Assembly: GCF_000718095.1 (NCBI RefSeq)
Contig: NZ_JOEI01000037.1
Span: forward strand, 1 to 64,000
Length of the DNA: 64,000 nucleotides
DNA from: Streptomyces scopuliridis RB72
GTDB lineage: Bacteria > Actinomycetota > Actinomycetes > Streptomycetales > Streptomycetaceae
Direction: 5' to 3'
The position numbers and the translations under genes are program-made. The notes beneath the pieces were generated by a model. That model did not search any database, was not told the DNA's origin, and worked only from the letters and a program-made list of their open reading frames with translations. This document shows positions 29,904 through 39,593 of this stretch, one piece after another (position 1 is the first letter of the stretch; every line of letters begins with the position of its first letter).

Positions 29904-31295
29904 ATGAACGTCAACGACACCACCAGCGCCGCCGTGCTCGACGAGCTCCGGCGCCGTCCCGCCGACCGTCGGCGCCTCCTGTTCACCGGCGCGACCATCG
30001 TCACCATGGACCCCGGGCTCGGCGTCATCGACGACGGCGGCCTCCTCGTCGAGGGCGACACGATCACCGCCGTCGGCCGCGACCTCGGCGCGGGCGATGC
30101 CGTGGTCGTCGACGCCACCGGCACGATCCTCACCCCCGGCTTCGTCGACACCCACCGGCACGCCTGGGAGGCCCAACTGCGCCGGATCATGCCGGACGTC
30201 GACGACCTCGGCGGCTATGTCATGGCCACCCTGGCCGGCTATGCCACGGTCTACCGGCCCCAGGACATGTACGTCGGCACCCGGCTGGCCGCCCTGACCG
30301 CGATCGACAGCGGCATCACGACCATGCTCGACTTCTCCCACAACTCCCGCACCCGCGAGCACTCCGACGCCGCGATCGAGGCGCTCGTCGACACCGGTAT
30401 CCGCGGCGTGCACGCCTCCATGGGCCCGCACTTCGGCGCGTGGGACCGGCAGTGGCCCGGCGACCTGACCCGCCTCAAGGACCGGTACTTCAGCAGCGAC
30501 GACCAGTTGCTCACGTTGCGCCTGGCGACCCTGGCCACCGAGGAGATCGCCGGACCGGCGCTCGCCTACGGCCACGAACTCTCCCGCGTCGCAAAGGAGT
30601 TGGGTATCGGCGTGAGCGTGGACGCCGTCTTCGGCATGTCCTCCTCCGAGGCGGTGCTGCGCTGGGCCAAGGACGGCATCCTCAGCCCCGACGTCACCCT
30701 CATCCACTCCACCGGGCTGACCTCCGAGGCGTGGCAGGCGATGGGAGAGAGCGGCACCACCGTGGCCCTCGCCCCCACGTCCGACGCGCAGATCGGCCTG
30801 GAGACCGCGATCCCCGCCATCGACGAGGCACTGTCCGTCGGCATCCGCCCCGGACTGAGCATCGACGTCGAAGTCGCCCTGGCCAGCGACATGTTCACCC
30901 AGATGCGGGCCCTGCACGCCATCCAGCGGATGCGCGCGGTCAACGCCGCCTACGGCACCGGCCGGCAGCCCTCCCGCATCACCACCCACGACGTCCTCGA
31001 CTTCGCCACTCTCCAGGGCGCCCGCACCAACGGCCTGGCCGGCGTCACCGGCTCACTCACCCCGGGCAAGAAGGCCGACCTGCTGGTCATCCAGGCCGAG
31101 GACCTCAACAACATGCCGCTCAACGACCCGATCGGCACCGTCGTGCTGGGCTCCGACGCCCGCAACATCAGCGCCGTCCTCATCAACGGCGAACCCCGCA
31201 AGTGGGACGGCCAGGTCCTCGACGTCGACCTGGCCGCCCTGCGCAGCGAGGTTCACGCCTCACGCGAGTACGTGCTGAACACCCCGGCTGCCTGA
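29904..31295 (+). CDS. Amidohydrolase (cytosine deaminase/chlorohydrolase-like)
   Basis: A 463-residue metal-dependent hydrolase of the amidohydrolase superfamily: FVDTHRHAWE gives the HxH pair near residue 78, TLIHSTGLT a later His, and LSIDVEVALASD the region of the metal Asp. TPGKKADLLVI is the C-terminal sandwich strand. Resembles TrzA/AtzB-type chlorohydrolases and S-adenosylhomocysteine deaminase relatives; substrate unknown, cytosolic. One metal His around the barrel (usually HGxH) appears as GVHASMG, so metal coordination may be non-standard. Start at ATG with AAGAAG upstream. Follows the barrel-less paralogue and probably shares its transcript. Confidence 0.85.
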   Translation: MNVNDTTSAAVLDELRRRPADRRRLLFTGATIVTMDPGLGVIDDGGLLVEGDTITAVGRDLGAGDAVVVDATGTILTPGFVDTHRHAWEAQLRRIMPDVDDLGGYVMATLAGYATVYRPQDMYVGTRLAALTAIDSGITTMLDFSHNSRTREHSDAAIEALVDTGIRGVHASMGPHFGAWDRQWPGDLTRLKDRYFSSDDQLLTLRLATLATEEIAGPALAYGHELSRVAKELGIGVSVDAVFGMSSSEAVLRWAKDGILSPDVTLIHSTGLTSEAWQAMGESGTTVALAPTSDAQIGLETAIPAIDEALSVGIRPGLSIDVEVALASDMFTQMRALHAIQRMRAVNAAYGTGRQPSRITTHDVLDFATLQGARTNGLAGVTGSLTPGKKADLLVIQAEDLNNMPLNDPIGTVVLGSDARNISAVLINGEPRKWDGQVLDVDLAALRSEVHASREYVLNTPAA

Positions 31296-31527
31296 GCATC
31301 CCGCCGGCTGAGCATTCTCCGCCATCGTCCCCCGGCCGTTGATCCTGCGGACCGGGGGCACTCACTGCATCCCGGTGGATGCCATCGACCGATCGTGCCG
31401 CGCGCGAACACGCGGGGCGGCGACCGGACACCCCCCGCGCAGCGCCTGGCAGCCAGCCGTGACAACACCTGTGCCGGACACCCGCGTCTCGGAGGAGTGC
31501 CGCCAGTTGTCCCGTCGTCCGTCTCCG

Positions 31528-32256
<729 letters not shown>

Positions 32257-32400
32257 CACAAAACCTCAATCTCTTTGATCGAAAGGCTGGGAGGTGGGGA
32301 GAGTCGGGCAGGCGCGGTGCCCGGCCGGTCAGGTCCTCCTGCCTGGCCGGGCTGCGTGAGAGGGCTGCGGGGACCCGAAGGCGAGGGCGCCCGCGGTGTG

Positions 32401-33240
32401 TCAGGCGGCGTCGTCGTGGGCGGTGGCGGCGGACTTCTCGCGCCACGGGGCGAGGTCGTCCTGCACCTGCTGGTACTTGACGTCGAGCCGCTCAAGGGTG
32501 TCGCGCCCGAGGTAGAGGTGCGTGGGCAGCTTCTCGGTAGAGGCGACTTCGACGATGAGGGCGGCGCCCTTGACGGGGTCGCCGAGCTGGGCGTGGTTGG
32601 CCCGGTCGATCCAGTCCAGCGTCACGTGCGCGGGGGTGTCGTCGTAGTCGGCGATGCGGTTCGAGGCGACCGACAGGGAGCTGGCGTCGAGGAAGTCGGT
32701 GCGGAAGACGCCTGGCTCGACGACCATCGACTGGATCCCGAACGGTGCCATCTCGGCGGAGAGTGCCTCGCTGATGCCGGCGACGGCGAATTTCGACGCG
32801 CTGTACAGGCTGACGCCGGGCTCGCCCTCGAAGCCCGAGCGGGAGCCGATGTGCACCAGCCTGCCCGAGCCCTGCTTGCGCATGACGGGCAGAACGGCGC
32901 GGGTGACGTTGATCAGGCCGAAGACGTTGAGGTCGAACAGTGACCGGGCCTCCGTGTCGGTGATCTCCTCCAGCGCGCCGAGCAGGCCGCGGCCGGCGTT
33001 GTTCACCAGGACGTCGATGCCGCCGAACCGGTTCACGGCGGCCTCGACCGCCTGCGGGATGCTGTCGTTGTCCGTGACGTCCAGGGCGACCGCGAAGACC
33101 TGGTCGGAGTTCTTCAGATCGGCTGGTACACGCTCGGGGTTTCGTACGGCGACCACGACATTGTTACCGCCCGCCAGGGCGGCGCGGGCGATTTCAGCAC
33201 CGATTCCGCGGGAGGAGCCGGTGACAAACCACGTAGCCAT
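32401..33240 (-). CDS. Short-chain dehydrogenase linked to MmyB-type regulator
   Basis: A 279-residue SDR: TGSSRGIG cofactor loop, LDVTDNDS (Asp for adenine), NNAGRG, Ser in IGSRSG, and catalytic YSASK. The long C-terminal region resembles oxidoreductases often paired with XRE/MmyB-type regulators in Streptomyces. Start at ATG with GAAAGAGG. It lies 298 bp from the regulator at 33539-34414, same strand, with palindrome site b between them. Substrate unknown. Confidence 0.9.
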   Translation of the reverse strand: MATWFVTGSSRGIGAEIARAALAGGNNVVVAVRNPERVPADLKNSDQVFAVALDVTDNDSIPQAVEAAVNRFGGIDVLVNNAGRGLLGALEEITDTEARSLFDLNVFGLINVTRAVLPVMRKQGSGRLVHIGSRSGFEGEPGVSLYSASKFAVAGISEALSAEMAPFGIQSMVVEPGVFRTDFLDASSLSVASNRIADYDDTPAHVTLDWIDRANHAQLGDPVKGAALIVEVASTEKLPTHLYLGRDTLERLDVKYQQVQDDLAPWREKSAATAHDDAA

Positions 33241-33334
33241 GGGAAAACCTCTTTCGTCGCTTCCCCTTGTCGGGGATTTCCTGTTGACGTATTTGAGTCT
33301 GCCCCTTGGGTACGGCGCTATGAAGGCTGCGCTT

Positions 33335-33359
33335 TTCCTGGGAGTGTCACACCCAGGAA
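33335..33359. promoter_or_regulatory. Shared palindrome, site b
   Basis: TTCCTGGG, nine bases, CCCAGGAA: the most symmetric copy, with 8-bp perfect arms. It lies about 95 bp before the SDR start and 180 bp past the regulator stop. Matches sites a, c and (weakly) d. Confidence 0.75.
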
Positions 33360-33538
33360 GACAGCTGGTTTCCGATCCGCTGACACTCGGCGAGGTGCGT
33401 CTTTCCGGCGATTCCCGGTCCGGAATTCCGGGTGCCGTCGACAGGAATACGCGGTAACTGTCCGGGGCGTGTCGCGTGCCAGTCCCGCCGGGGCACATGT
33501 GTTGTCCGCCGGAGACGGTTTTCCGGCGGTTTGCTGGT

Positions 33539-34414
33539 TCAGGCGCCGTGTGCGGGATTCTGTTGGTGAGGCATTTCGGGTGCGTTGATGGAGCCCAGCA
33601 GGGCCAGTCCGTCGGCGGAGGGGGAGCTCGGCTCGGCCTGCAGGATGATGAGCTGCTGTCCCGGGGCGCTGCGGATGTTCAGGGCCTCGTGCCGCAACTC
33701 CAAGTCTCCCACGACGGAGTGGCACACCTGCTTGACGTCGTAGGGCGGGACCCGGGTGTACTCGCGTGCCCACAGGGCGCGGAACTCGCCGCTGCGCACC
33801 GACAGTTCGCCGACGAGCTCCAGAATGCGGGGATCCTCGGGGGTGCTTGCGGCGGTCTGCTGAAGGTCGGCGACCGCACGATGCCTGGCCCGCTCCGCGT
33901 TCCGGTAGAAGGTCTTCGCCGCGGGGTCCAGGAAGAGCATGCGCAGCACGTTGTCGTGCTGCGCGAAGTCACGGTAGAGAGCATCGGCCAATGCGTTGGT
34001 GGCCAGCAGGTCCTGGGCGTGGCCGATGATGAAGGCCGGCGTCCTGGTCCAGCTTTCGATCAGTTGCCGCAGGTGCGGGCGGACACGCTCGACCCGGACC
34101 GGGGACTTCGTGCGGCGGGCCCCCGGCCGGGCCAGCCGGAACAGTTCCCGCTTGTCCTCATCCCCGAGTTGCAGTGCGCGGGCCATGGCCTCCAGCACCC
34201 GGGGCGAGGGGCTGAGTTCACGGCCCTGCTCCAGTCGGCTGTAGTAGCTCAGGCTGACACCTGCGAGCGCCGCGACCTCGTCACGCCGTAGGCCGGCCAC
34301 CCTCCGGCGGCCGACGCTGGACAGTCCTGCCGCGGCAGGGCCGAGGCGTTCCCTGCGGGAGCGGAGGAACTGACCCAGCCCTCCCACCGAGTCAGGGTGC
34401 GTGTCGTTGTCCAT
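33539..34414 (-). CDS. MmyB-type XRE regulator 1
   Basis: A 291-residue regulator. N-terminal helix-turn-helix (RRRVAGLRRDEVAALAGVSL followed by YYSRLEQGRE) at residues 35-75, then the MmyB-like ligand-binding domain (TPAFIIGHAQDLLATNALAD, MLFLDPAAKTFY) with a PAS-like fold known to bind fatty-acid-like molecules in the family. Upstream of the SDR at 32401-33240, a pairing common in Streptomyces, so it probably controls that gene through the nearby palindromes. Confidence 0.92.
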   Translation of the reverse strand: MDNDTHPDSVGGLGQFLRSRRERLGPAAAGLSSVGRRRVAGLRRDEVAALAGVSLSYYSRLEQGRELSPSPRVLEAMARALQLGDEDKRELFRLARPGARRTKSPVRVERVRPHLRQLIESWTRTPAFIIGHAQDLLATNALADALYRDFAQHDNVLRMLFLDPAAKTFYRNAERARHRAVADLQQTAASTPEDPRILELVGELSVRSGEFRALWAREYTRVPPYDVKQVCHSVVGDLELRHEALNIRSAPGQQLIILQAEPSSPSADGLALLGSINAPEMPHQQNPAHGA

Positions 34415-34460
34415 GCTGCCAAGGCTAGGCGGAGAACGCCGGGAAGGGCTCTTCCGACGA

Positions 34461-34481
34461 TGGGTGCATTACACCCAGGAA
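34461..34481. promoter_or_regulatory. Shared palindrome, site c
   Basis: TGGGTGCATTACACCCA followed by GGAA, 47 bp upstream of the regulator 1 start and on the path to regulator 2. Arms TGGGTG/CACCCA are perfect. Confidence 0.7.
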
Positions 34482-34724
34482 CACGGGTCCCCGAAGGCGA
34501 ACAGCACGTGACGGACCGCGGGAAGTCTTCACGGGTGCCTCGCGAGCGCGGCCGTTCGAATCGCCAGCGCCCCTCAGCTTCTCCCTGCCGACAGCCCAGC
34601 TTCCGCGGCGAGTCACGGAGGCCGGGAAAGCCCATCAAGCAAGGCGGAGAATCACCCTGCGTGAAGAACATGGCACTTAGTGACACATTACGCGACCGGT
34701 ACTTCTCGTCGGCTGAAAACCATC

Positions 34725-34737
34725 TAGTCTTGCCGTA
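34725..34737 (+). promoter_or_regulatory. Leaderless -10 element of MmyB-type regulator 2
   Basis: TAGTCT at 34725-34730 lies six bases before the ATG at 34737, which puts the transcription start on the start codon. No ribosome binding site precedes the ATG, consistent with a leaderless mRNA. The -35 region is weak. Confidence 0.5.
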
Positions 34738-35609
34738 TGAGCAACGGGACACCCTTGGGTGATTTCCTCCGAGCCCGCCGAGAAGTCTTGAAGCCACACG
34801 ACGTCGGTCTGCCCGAACACGGGCGACGCCGGGTGCCGGGACTGCGCAGAGAGGAAGTCGCACTGCTCGCCGGAGTCAGCTCCGACTACTACATCAGGCT
34901 GGAACAAGGGCGCGAGAACAGCCCGTCTCCGCAGGTCCTCGACGCCGTGGCGCAGGCGCTGAAACTGGACGCGGAAGCCACCGACCATCTCAACCGCCTC
35001 TGCCTCACCGCCTCGCAACGCCCCCGCGACTGGGGCGAGACGGGCCCCAGCCGGCAGTTGTTGCAGCTGATGGAGGGATGGGAGCACACTCCGGCCTTCG
35101 TCGTCGGCCCGGCCCTCGACATCATGGCGGGCAACTCCCTCGCCACGGCCCTCCACAGTGGGTTCGACCGGTTCGACAACCTCGCCCGCATGGTGTTCGT
35201 CGACCCGGCAGGGCGCGAGTTCTACCAGGAATGGGAGCGAGCCGCGCACTCCTGTGTCGCCGAGATCAGGGCCGCCTACGGACACGACCCCGACTCGGCG
35301 CGCATCGCCGAAGTCGTGGCGGAACTGTCCGCCCAGAGCAAGGAGTTCGCCGGGATCTGGCAGAGGCACGACGTGAAGGGCAAGTCCCAAGAGGGCAAGC
35401 ATCTCAAACACCCCCAGGTCGGGGACCTGTACATCAAATTCGCGGCTTTCACGGTCAACGGGGCCCCGCACCAGCAACTGGTGGTCTATCAAGCTGAACC
35501 GGCCGGCCCGACGGCGGCCGCGTTCGAGACGCTGAGGGCCCTGGCCACCCAGTCGAAGCAGGCCCGGGCGGCTGTGCCCGTGGCCGACCTCGCCGTCAAC
35601 GAGCAGTAG
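34737..35609 (+). CDS. MmyB-type XRE regulator 2
   Basis: A 290-residue paralogue of regulator 1 with the same two domains: HTH (RRRVPGLRREEVALLAGVSS, YYIRLEQGRENSPSP) and MmyB-like ligand-binding domain (TPAFVVGPALDIMAGNSLAT, MVFVDPAGREFYQEWE). The two diverge across a 322-bp region containing palindrome c; site d lies just past its stop codon. Its target is unclear: no SDR follows it. Confidence 0.92.
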   Translation: MSNGTPLGDFLRARREVLKPHDVGLPEHGRRRVPGLRREEVALLAGVSSDYYIRLEQGRENSPSPQVLDAVAQALKLDAEATDHLNRLCLTASQRPRDWGETGPSRQLLQLMEGWEHTPAFVVGPALDIMAGNSLATALHSGFDRFDNLARMVFVDPAGREFYQEWERAAHSCVAEIRAAYGHDPDSARIAEVVAELSAQSKEFAGIWQRHDVKGKSQEGKHLKHPQVGDLYIKFAAFTVNGAPHQQLVVYQAEPAGPTAAAFETLRALATQSKQARAAVPVADLAVNEQ

Positions 35610-35643
35610 CGGCGAGCATGAGCATGTGAGCCCGGGTGAAGGC

Positions 35644-35664
35644 TGGTCCTGCCGCATCCAGGAA
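35644..35664. promoter_or_regulatory. Shared palindrome, degenerate site d
   Basis: TGGTCCTGCCGCATCCA followed by GGAA; same 17-base span as the other sites but weaker left arm. The neighbourhood (CCAGGAA then GCGGCCTTCAT) also matches that of site b. The rest of 35610-35976 holds no supported gene. Confidence 0.35.
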
Positions 35665-35976
35665 CAATGCGGCCTTCATGGCGGTGTGCCCGTCTGCCGA
35701 CATTCGATGCGACAGACGGCACGCGCCGGCTGGGACACCGACGCGCAGATCGCACCGTCTGATCGAACCCGGCCCCGTCGTCCTGGCCGCCACCCAGCAC
35801 GTGGCATTCCCAGTGTGATGACCAACGGGTTCAACATGATGGTGCGCCACGTACCACCGCTTCGGTGGCGGCTGATCCCGTACAGGTGACGCGGGTGCGT
35901 CCCCTGTCGCCAATCCGGGCGCAGCCCGTACACTCCGGGTCGGGAATTCCAACTCCCTTTCCGATGAGGGGGATTC

Positions 35977-36660
35977 GTGCCCGACAGCACCTCCGCCGGA
36001 GCCGCGCAGGGTGCCGCCGGCGACGCACGGCTGCTCGCGCTGCGTGCCGAAGTCGAGAAGCTCATCACCGAGGCCCGGATCGGTGCGCGGCGGGCGCAGC
36101 GCCGCGCCAAGCTCTGGCACGCGACCTATCTCAGCCTGGGTTTCCCCGCGGCGGTCCTCGCCGGCATCTCGGGCGCGGCGGGTCTGGCCTCCGCCGGGGC
36201 GCGGGTGCCCGCGGCCATCCTGGCCCTCCTGGCCGCCGGGTTCTCGGCCGGGTCGACCTTCCTGCGGGCGGACGCCCGCCACATGACGAACCTCCGCAGA
36301 CGCTATGCCTGGCAGATTCTGGAGACGCGCGCCCGGCTCGTCCTGGCCTACGACGCCTACGAGGGCCCCGAGCAGCTGCACACCGCCCTCCTGGGCCTGC
36401 ACGAACTGCGCATCGCCGTCCCATCCAGCGCCCTGATCCTGGCCGAGCAGCAGGCGCCGACGTATCAGGCGCCGGTGGGCGTCCCGGCGCCGACGATCCC
36501 GGCGCCGACGCTTCCGCCGCCTGCGGTCCAGCCGCCGACGGTCACAGCACCGACGGTTCAGCCGCTAACCGTCCCGGCCCCGACAGCACAGCCGCCCGCG
36601 ATCCCCCCGCCCTCGCCCTCGCCCGGCCCGTCGCCGGAGCCGCCCGACCCGGTCGGCTGA
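35977..36660 (+). CDS. Two-TM membrane protein with proline-rich tail (SLATT-like)
   Basis: A 227-residue protein: N-terminal helical segment (AEVEKLITEARIGARRAQRR), two closely spaced transmembrane helices (about 50-70 and 78-98), a basic helical stretch after them (RRRYAWQILETRARLVL) and from about 160 a 65-residue tail of Pro/Ala/Thr/Val repeats (PAPT, PPTV). The 2TM core resembles SLATT-type effector proteins of defence systems, but no SLOG, SMODS or nucleotidyltransferase partner is adjacent, so that link is weak. GTG start with GAGGGGG upstream. Function unknown. Confidence 0.7.
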   Translation: MPDSTSAGAAQGAAGDARLLALRAEVEKLITEARIGARRAQRRAKLWHATYLSLGFPAAVLAGISGAAGLASAGARVPAAILALLAAGFSAGSTFLRADARHMTNLRRRYAWQILETRARLVLAYDAYEGPEQLHTALLGLHELRIAVPSSALILAEQQAPTYQAPVGVPAPTIPAPTLPPPAVQPPTVTAPTVQPLTVPAPTAQPPAIPPPSPSPGPSPEPPDPVG

Positions 36661-36973
36661 CGCGCATCCGCCCCGGCCCCGAAACCCGTGCCGATCCGAC
36701 GGACCGTATCCCGTGTGTCGCTTCAATGTTGGGGCGGGCGGTTCACGGAATCAGGGCGAGCGCCTGGAGGGCCAGAGCGAGTGTGGTGCCGATGTCTCAA
36801 CGGCGCGCCGCCCTCATGTGTGGGCGGCGAGCGGTAAGCGCAGCACAGCGTGACCCGGCCGATCAGCCCACAGCCCCCACTACGCCATCAGCGGCATGCC
36901 GCACACCGTCAGTCATGGTGGATCTGAGTCTCGTTGCCGAAGCGGCGGCTCACGTTCTCGCTGCCCGCCGGCT
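36661..36973. other. Interval without a recognisable gene
   Basis: About 310 bases. A short minus-strand frame around 36740-36790 (TLALALQALALIP then stop) may be the end of a lost gene; nothing else is supported. Confidence 0.4.
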
Positions 36974-37429
36974 CTACTTCACCCTGCCGTGGCGGGAGCT
37001 ATTCCTCCCGAGGTCGGTAGCGGCGGCGCGCAGCGCGGACCACTGCAGGACGGCGAAACCGGCGACGGTCAGCGCCTGCACGGGGATCCAGACGGCGCCG
37101 GCCGTGGTCGGTTCGAACCAGAGTGTAAGCGCGGCGATGCTGAGGACGGCCCACAGCAGATTCGCCTCGACGACGACCTTCACGGGCAGCCGCGGCGGCT
37201 GCCGCCGGGTGGCGAGATAACCGACTCCGGCTCCGAACAGAGCGAGAAATACGCCCAGCCCGACCAGGAGGGTGTCGTCGATCCCGAGCAGCCGGCCGAG
37301 CGGTCCGGACGCCGTGACGTACACCAGTCCGTTGACGCCGGTGGTGAGGGCGTCGAGAGCGAGGAACCGACGCAGCATCGTCTGCGGCTCAGTGGTGCGG
37401 GAGATGCCGGCGAGCAGAGTTGCGGACAT
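36974..37429 (-). CDS. Four-TM integral membrane protein of unknown function
   Basis: A 151-residue protein with four predicted transmembrane helices (VNGLVYVTASGPLG, TLLVGLGVFLALFGAGVGYL, NLLWAVLSIAALTLWF, ALTVAGFAVLQWSAL). It looks like small actinomycete integral membrane proteins without assigned function. The terminal RHGRVK is basic and cytosolic. No operon partner: the neighbours are gene-poor intervals on both sides. Confidence 0.75.
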   Translation of the reverse strand: MSATLLAGISRTTEPQTMLRRFLALDALTTGVNGLVYVTASGPLGRLLGIDDTLLVGLGVFLALFGAGVGYLATRRQPPRLPVKVVVEANLLWAVLSIAALTLWFEPTTAGAVWIPVQALTVAGFAVLQWSALRAAATDLGRNSSRHGRVK

Positions 37430-37654
37430 GGCGAATCAGCCTCCATCGAGGTCATACGGGCTGGTCGAGGAACCTGAACTCGGACGGAGTGCGTCGCCCG
37501 AGTTCCGGTACCGCAAGGGTGCCGGGCGAAACGGGGGGCGTCGATTACGTGCGAGGTAATGGAGACAGGGGTTCACCGTCCAGGCCACAGACCCGACCCC
37601 GGAAGCAGCTCGGCGGCGGGCCGGTCCCGCCTGACTGTTACGGACGTATGGTCT

Positions 37655-37755
37655 GGTCTTACGCGGTCTTGGCGTCCACCGTCTTGGTCGCTGTGCGGTC
37701 CAGCGGGTCGTAGTCGTACGTGGTCGTGTCGCTCTTGACGGTCCGGGAGGTTCAG
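37655..37755 (-). pseudogene. RHS/YD-repeat fragment
   Basis: The minus strand encodes SDTTTYDYDPLDRTATKTVD followed closely by a stop. YDYDxLxR is the signature of RHS/YD repeats found in large polymorphic toxins and wall-associated proteins. Only about 30 residues remain; the rest of 37430-37855 has no supported gene. Confidence 0.45.
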
Positions 37756-37855
37756 TCGGCGGCACGGCCTGCCTGCCGCCGCATGTGTCGTCCGGTGGGG
37801 GTGCAGCAGCTTTCCCGAGGGGTATCCGCGGGCCCGTGGCCGGTATTCTTCCGGG

Positions 37856-38443
37856 GTGACGCAGCGCCCTGTACCGGACGAGCAGCGGCCCGTGAACCAC
37901 GGGCCCAGGGCTGCTGCCCGCAATCGGGCCGCTCTGGTCACCGCTGCCCGGGAGATTTACGCGCAGTACGGTCTGGACGCTCCGCTGTCCGCGATTGCGC
38001 GTCGGGCCGGGGTCGGGCAGGGCGTTCTGTACCGGCATTTTCCCGACCGGGCCGCCGTGGCGACCGCGGTTCTGGAGGAGAATGTGCGGCAGGTCGAGAA
38101 GGCGGCCGCGACCGAGGACCTGACCTTCGCCGGAGTCCTCGGTGTGCTGACCTGGCATCTGACGGAGTCGGCAGCGTTCATCGGCCTCTTGCACGCTGAC
38201 GGGGCTGGTCGCTCGGGCATCCGCGCGTATGCCCTGGCCCTGTCCGAGCGGGTCGAACGCGCCCTGCGGGGACACCTGCCGGACGGTCATCGGCTGGGGG
38301 CGGCGGACGACCTCATGCTGGCCGTTGCCATGGTCTCCGGCGCCGTCACCGGCCCCACTCGCGAGGAGCGGGAACGCCGGGCGCTGGCGGCTTGGCGGCT
38401 GCTCGTCGTCGAGGTGGGACCAGTGCGGCCCTTCGAGGGATGA
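37856..38443 (+). CDS. TetR-family regulator
   Basis: A 195-residue TetR protein: HTH at residues 25-70 (LSAIARRAGVGQGVLYRHFP) and a C-terminal domain with GAVTGPTREER. GTG start. It is convergent with the SMP-30-like lipoprotein gene (15 bp between stops). The best operator nearby, ACCGGACA-CTGT-TGTCCGGT, lies in the promoter region of the lipoprotein and monooxygenase genes, making this TetR the most likely regulator of both; that assignment is inference. Confidence 0.88.
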   Translation: MTQRPVPDEQRPVNHGPRAAARNRAALVTAAREIYAQYGLDAPLSAIARRAGVGQGVLYRHFPDRAAVATAVLEENVRQVEKAAATEDLTFAGVLGVLTWHLTESAAFIGLLHADGAGRSGIRAYALALSERVERALRGHLPDGHRLGAADDLMLAVAMVSGAVTGPTREERERRALAAWRLLVVEVGPVRPFEG

Positions 38444-38457
38444 GTGGCGGAGCGGTG

Positions 38458-39477
38458 TCAGCCGCCGTTGGACTGCCGGATGCCTTCCGCCAGCGCGTCG
38501 AAGGTGTACAGGTACCCTCCGGCGGGCCCGCTGACGGTCATGTACGCCGTGGTCCCGCCGGGAGTGATCGCCACGTTCGTCGCCGACTCGAACCCTTCGG
38601 CGCGGGCGGGAATTTCGACCGTCGCCAGGCGCTCACCGTGCTGGTTGTACACGACCATCGCGGGCCGGCCGTGCAGCGCCTGGTAGAGGTTGCCGTCCGC
38701 GTCCACGGCGATCGAGTCGGTCTGGGCGATCCCGCCGTCGACGCGGATGGCGGTGTGCTGGGAAGCCACCTCTCCCTTCGCGCCGAGGCGAAGGTAGGAG
38801 ATCCGGTTCTGTGTGAGTTCGCTGATCCACAGCCCGCGGTAGTCCACGTCGAACGAGATGCCGTTCGTCGAGGCCAGTTCCTCGGCCAGGACGGTGGCCT
38901 TCTTGCCGTCACGGTCGATCCGTGCCACGCGGCCGTGCGCCTCGCCCTCGGACAGGCCGCGTGAGTCGCTGACGTACAGGTTGCCCTCCTTGTCGAAGGC
39001 GATGTCGTCGGGGTTCATCTGCGCTCCGTCGACCTTGCCGGAGAAGAAGGTCCGCGGGTCGCTGCCGTCCGGGGCCAGGCTCACGATCTCGCCGTGGGCG
39101 TAGTCGGTCAGGTAGAGCCGTCCGTCGTACGGGCTGAACTGTGCCGAGGTGTAGGCCCCTCGGCCGTCGGTGTGGACCGCCCGCGACGTCTTCTTCTCGA
39201 CGTTGACGCGTATCACCTTCGGTTCACCCGCGGGTGCGGTGACGTCGACGACGAACAGGTCACCGTTCTCGTCGAAGGTCGGACCCTCCAGCAGGGTCAT
39301 CCCGGTCTCTTCGTGCACCTGCGTCAGCTGCATGACCTTCTGTGCGTGGATGGTCCTGCCCGTGCCTGTGGAGGCCGCCGTATCGCTGGGGTCACCTGTG
39401 TCCGTACCGCATCCGGTGAGCGTCAGCATGCTGACCGTGGCGAGCACGGCAAGGGATCGGATCGGGAGTCGTCGCAT
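38458..39477 (-). CDS. SMP-30/gluconolactonase-like lipoprotein
   Basis: A 339-residue exported lipoprotein: signal peptide with lipobox LTGC near residue 23, then a six-bladed beta-propeller of SMP-30/gluconolactonase/LRE type (GPTFDENGDLFVVDV, NPDDIAFDKEGNLYVSDS, TNGISFDVDYRGLWISE, TDSIAVDADGNLYQ). The Glu in LLEGPTF, Asn in STNGISF and Asp in QTDSIAV are the expected metal ligands. Possible lactonase or ligand-binding role outside the membrane. It diverges from the monooxygenase and shares its operator. Confidence 0.85.
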   Translation of the reverse strand: MRRLPIRSLAVLATVSMLTLTGCGTDTGDPSDTAASTGTGRTIHAQKVMQLTQVHEETGMTLLEGPTFDENGDLFVVDVTAPAGEPKVIRVNVEKKTSRAVHTDGRGAYTSAQFSPYDGRLYLTDYAHGEIVSLAPDGSDPRTFFSGKVDGAQMNPDDIAFDKEGNLYVSDSRGLSEGEAHGRVARIDRDGKKATVLAEELASTNGISFDVDYRGLWISELTQNRISYLRLGAKGEVASQHTAIRVDGGIAQTDSIAVDADGNLYQALHGRPAMVVYNQHGERLATVEIPARAEGFESATNVAITPGGTTAYMTVSGPAGGYLYTFDALAEGIRQSNGG

Positions 39478-39593
39478 GGGGGTTCACTCTTCCTGTCCGC
39501 TGTGTGCGAGTGCCGTCGGCAGCGAGGTTCGCGGGCGCCCGCCCGGGGGCGCGGACGTGCTCTTCCCGAGTGCCACGGTGCACCTACCGTCCA

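Noticed and set aside
28989..30989. 666-codon open frame on the minus strand
   Set aside because: Opposes the amidohydrolase genes, which have recognisable catalytic and fold motifs.
35596..36402. 268-codon frame on the minus strand
   Set aside because: Crosses the membrane-protein gene antisense; only its last 27 codons (MKAALFL...) are of interest and are discussed with the palindromes.
36480..36630. Possible tandem repeat or CRISPR array in the Pro-rich tail region
   Set aside because: Periodicity comes from irregular PAPT/PPTV codons in a coding tail; there are no constant repeats with unique spacers.
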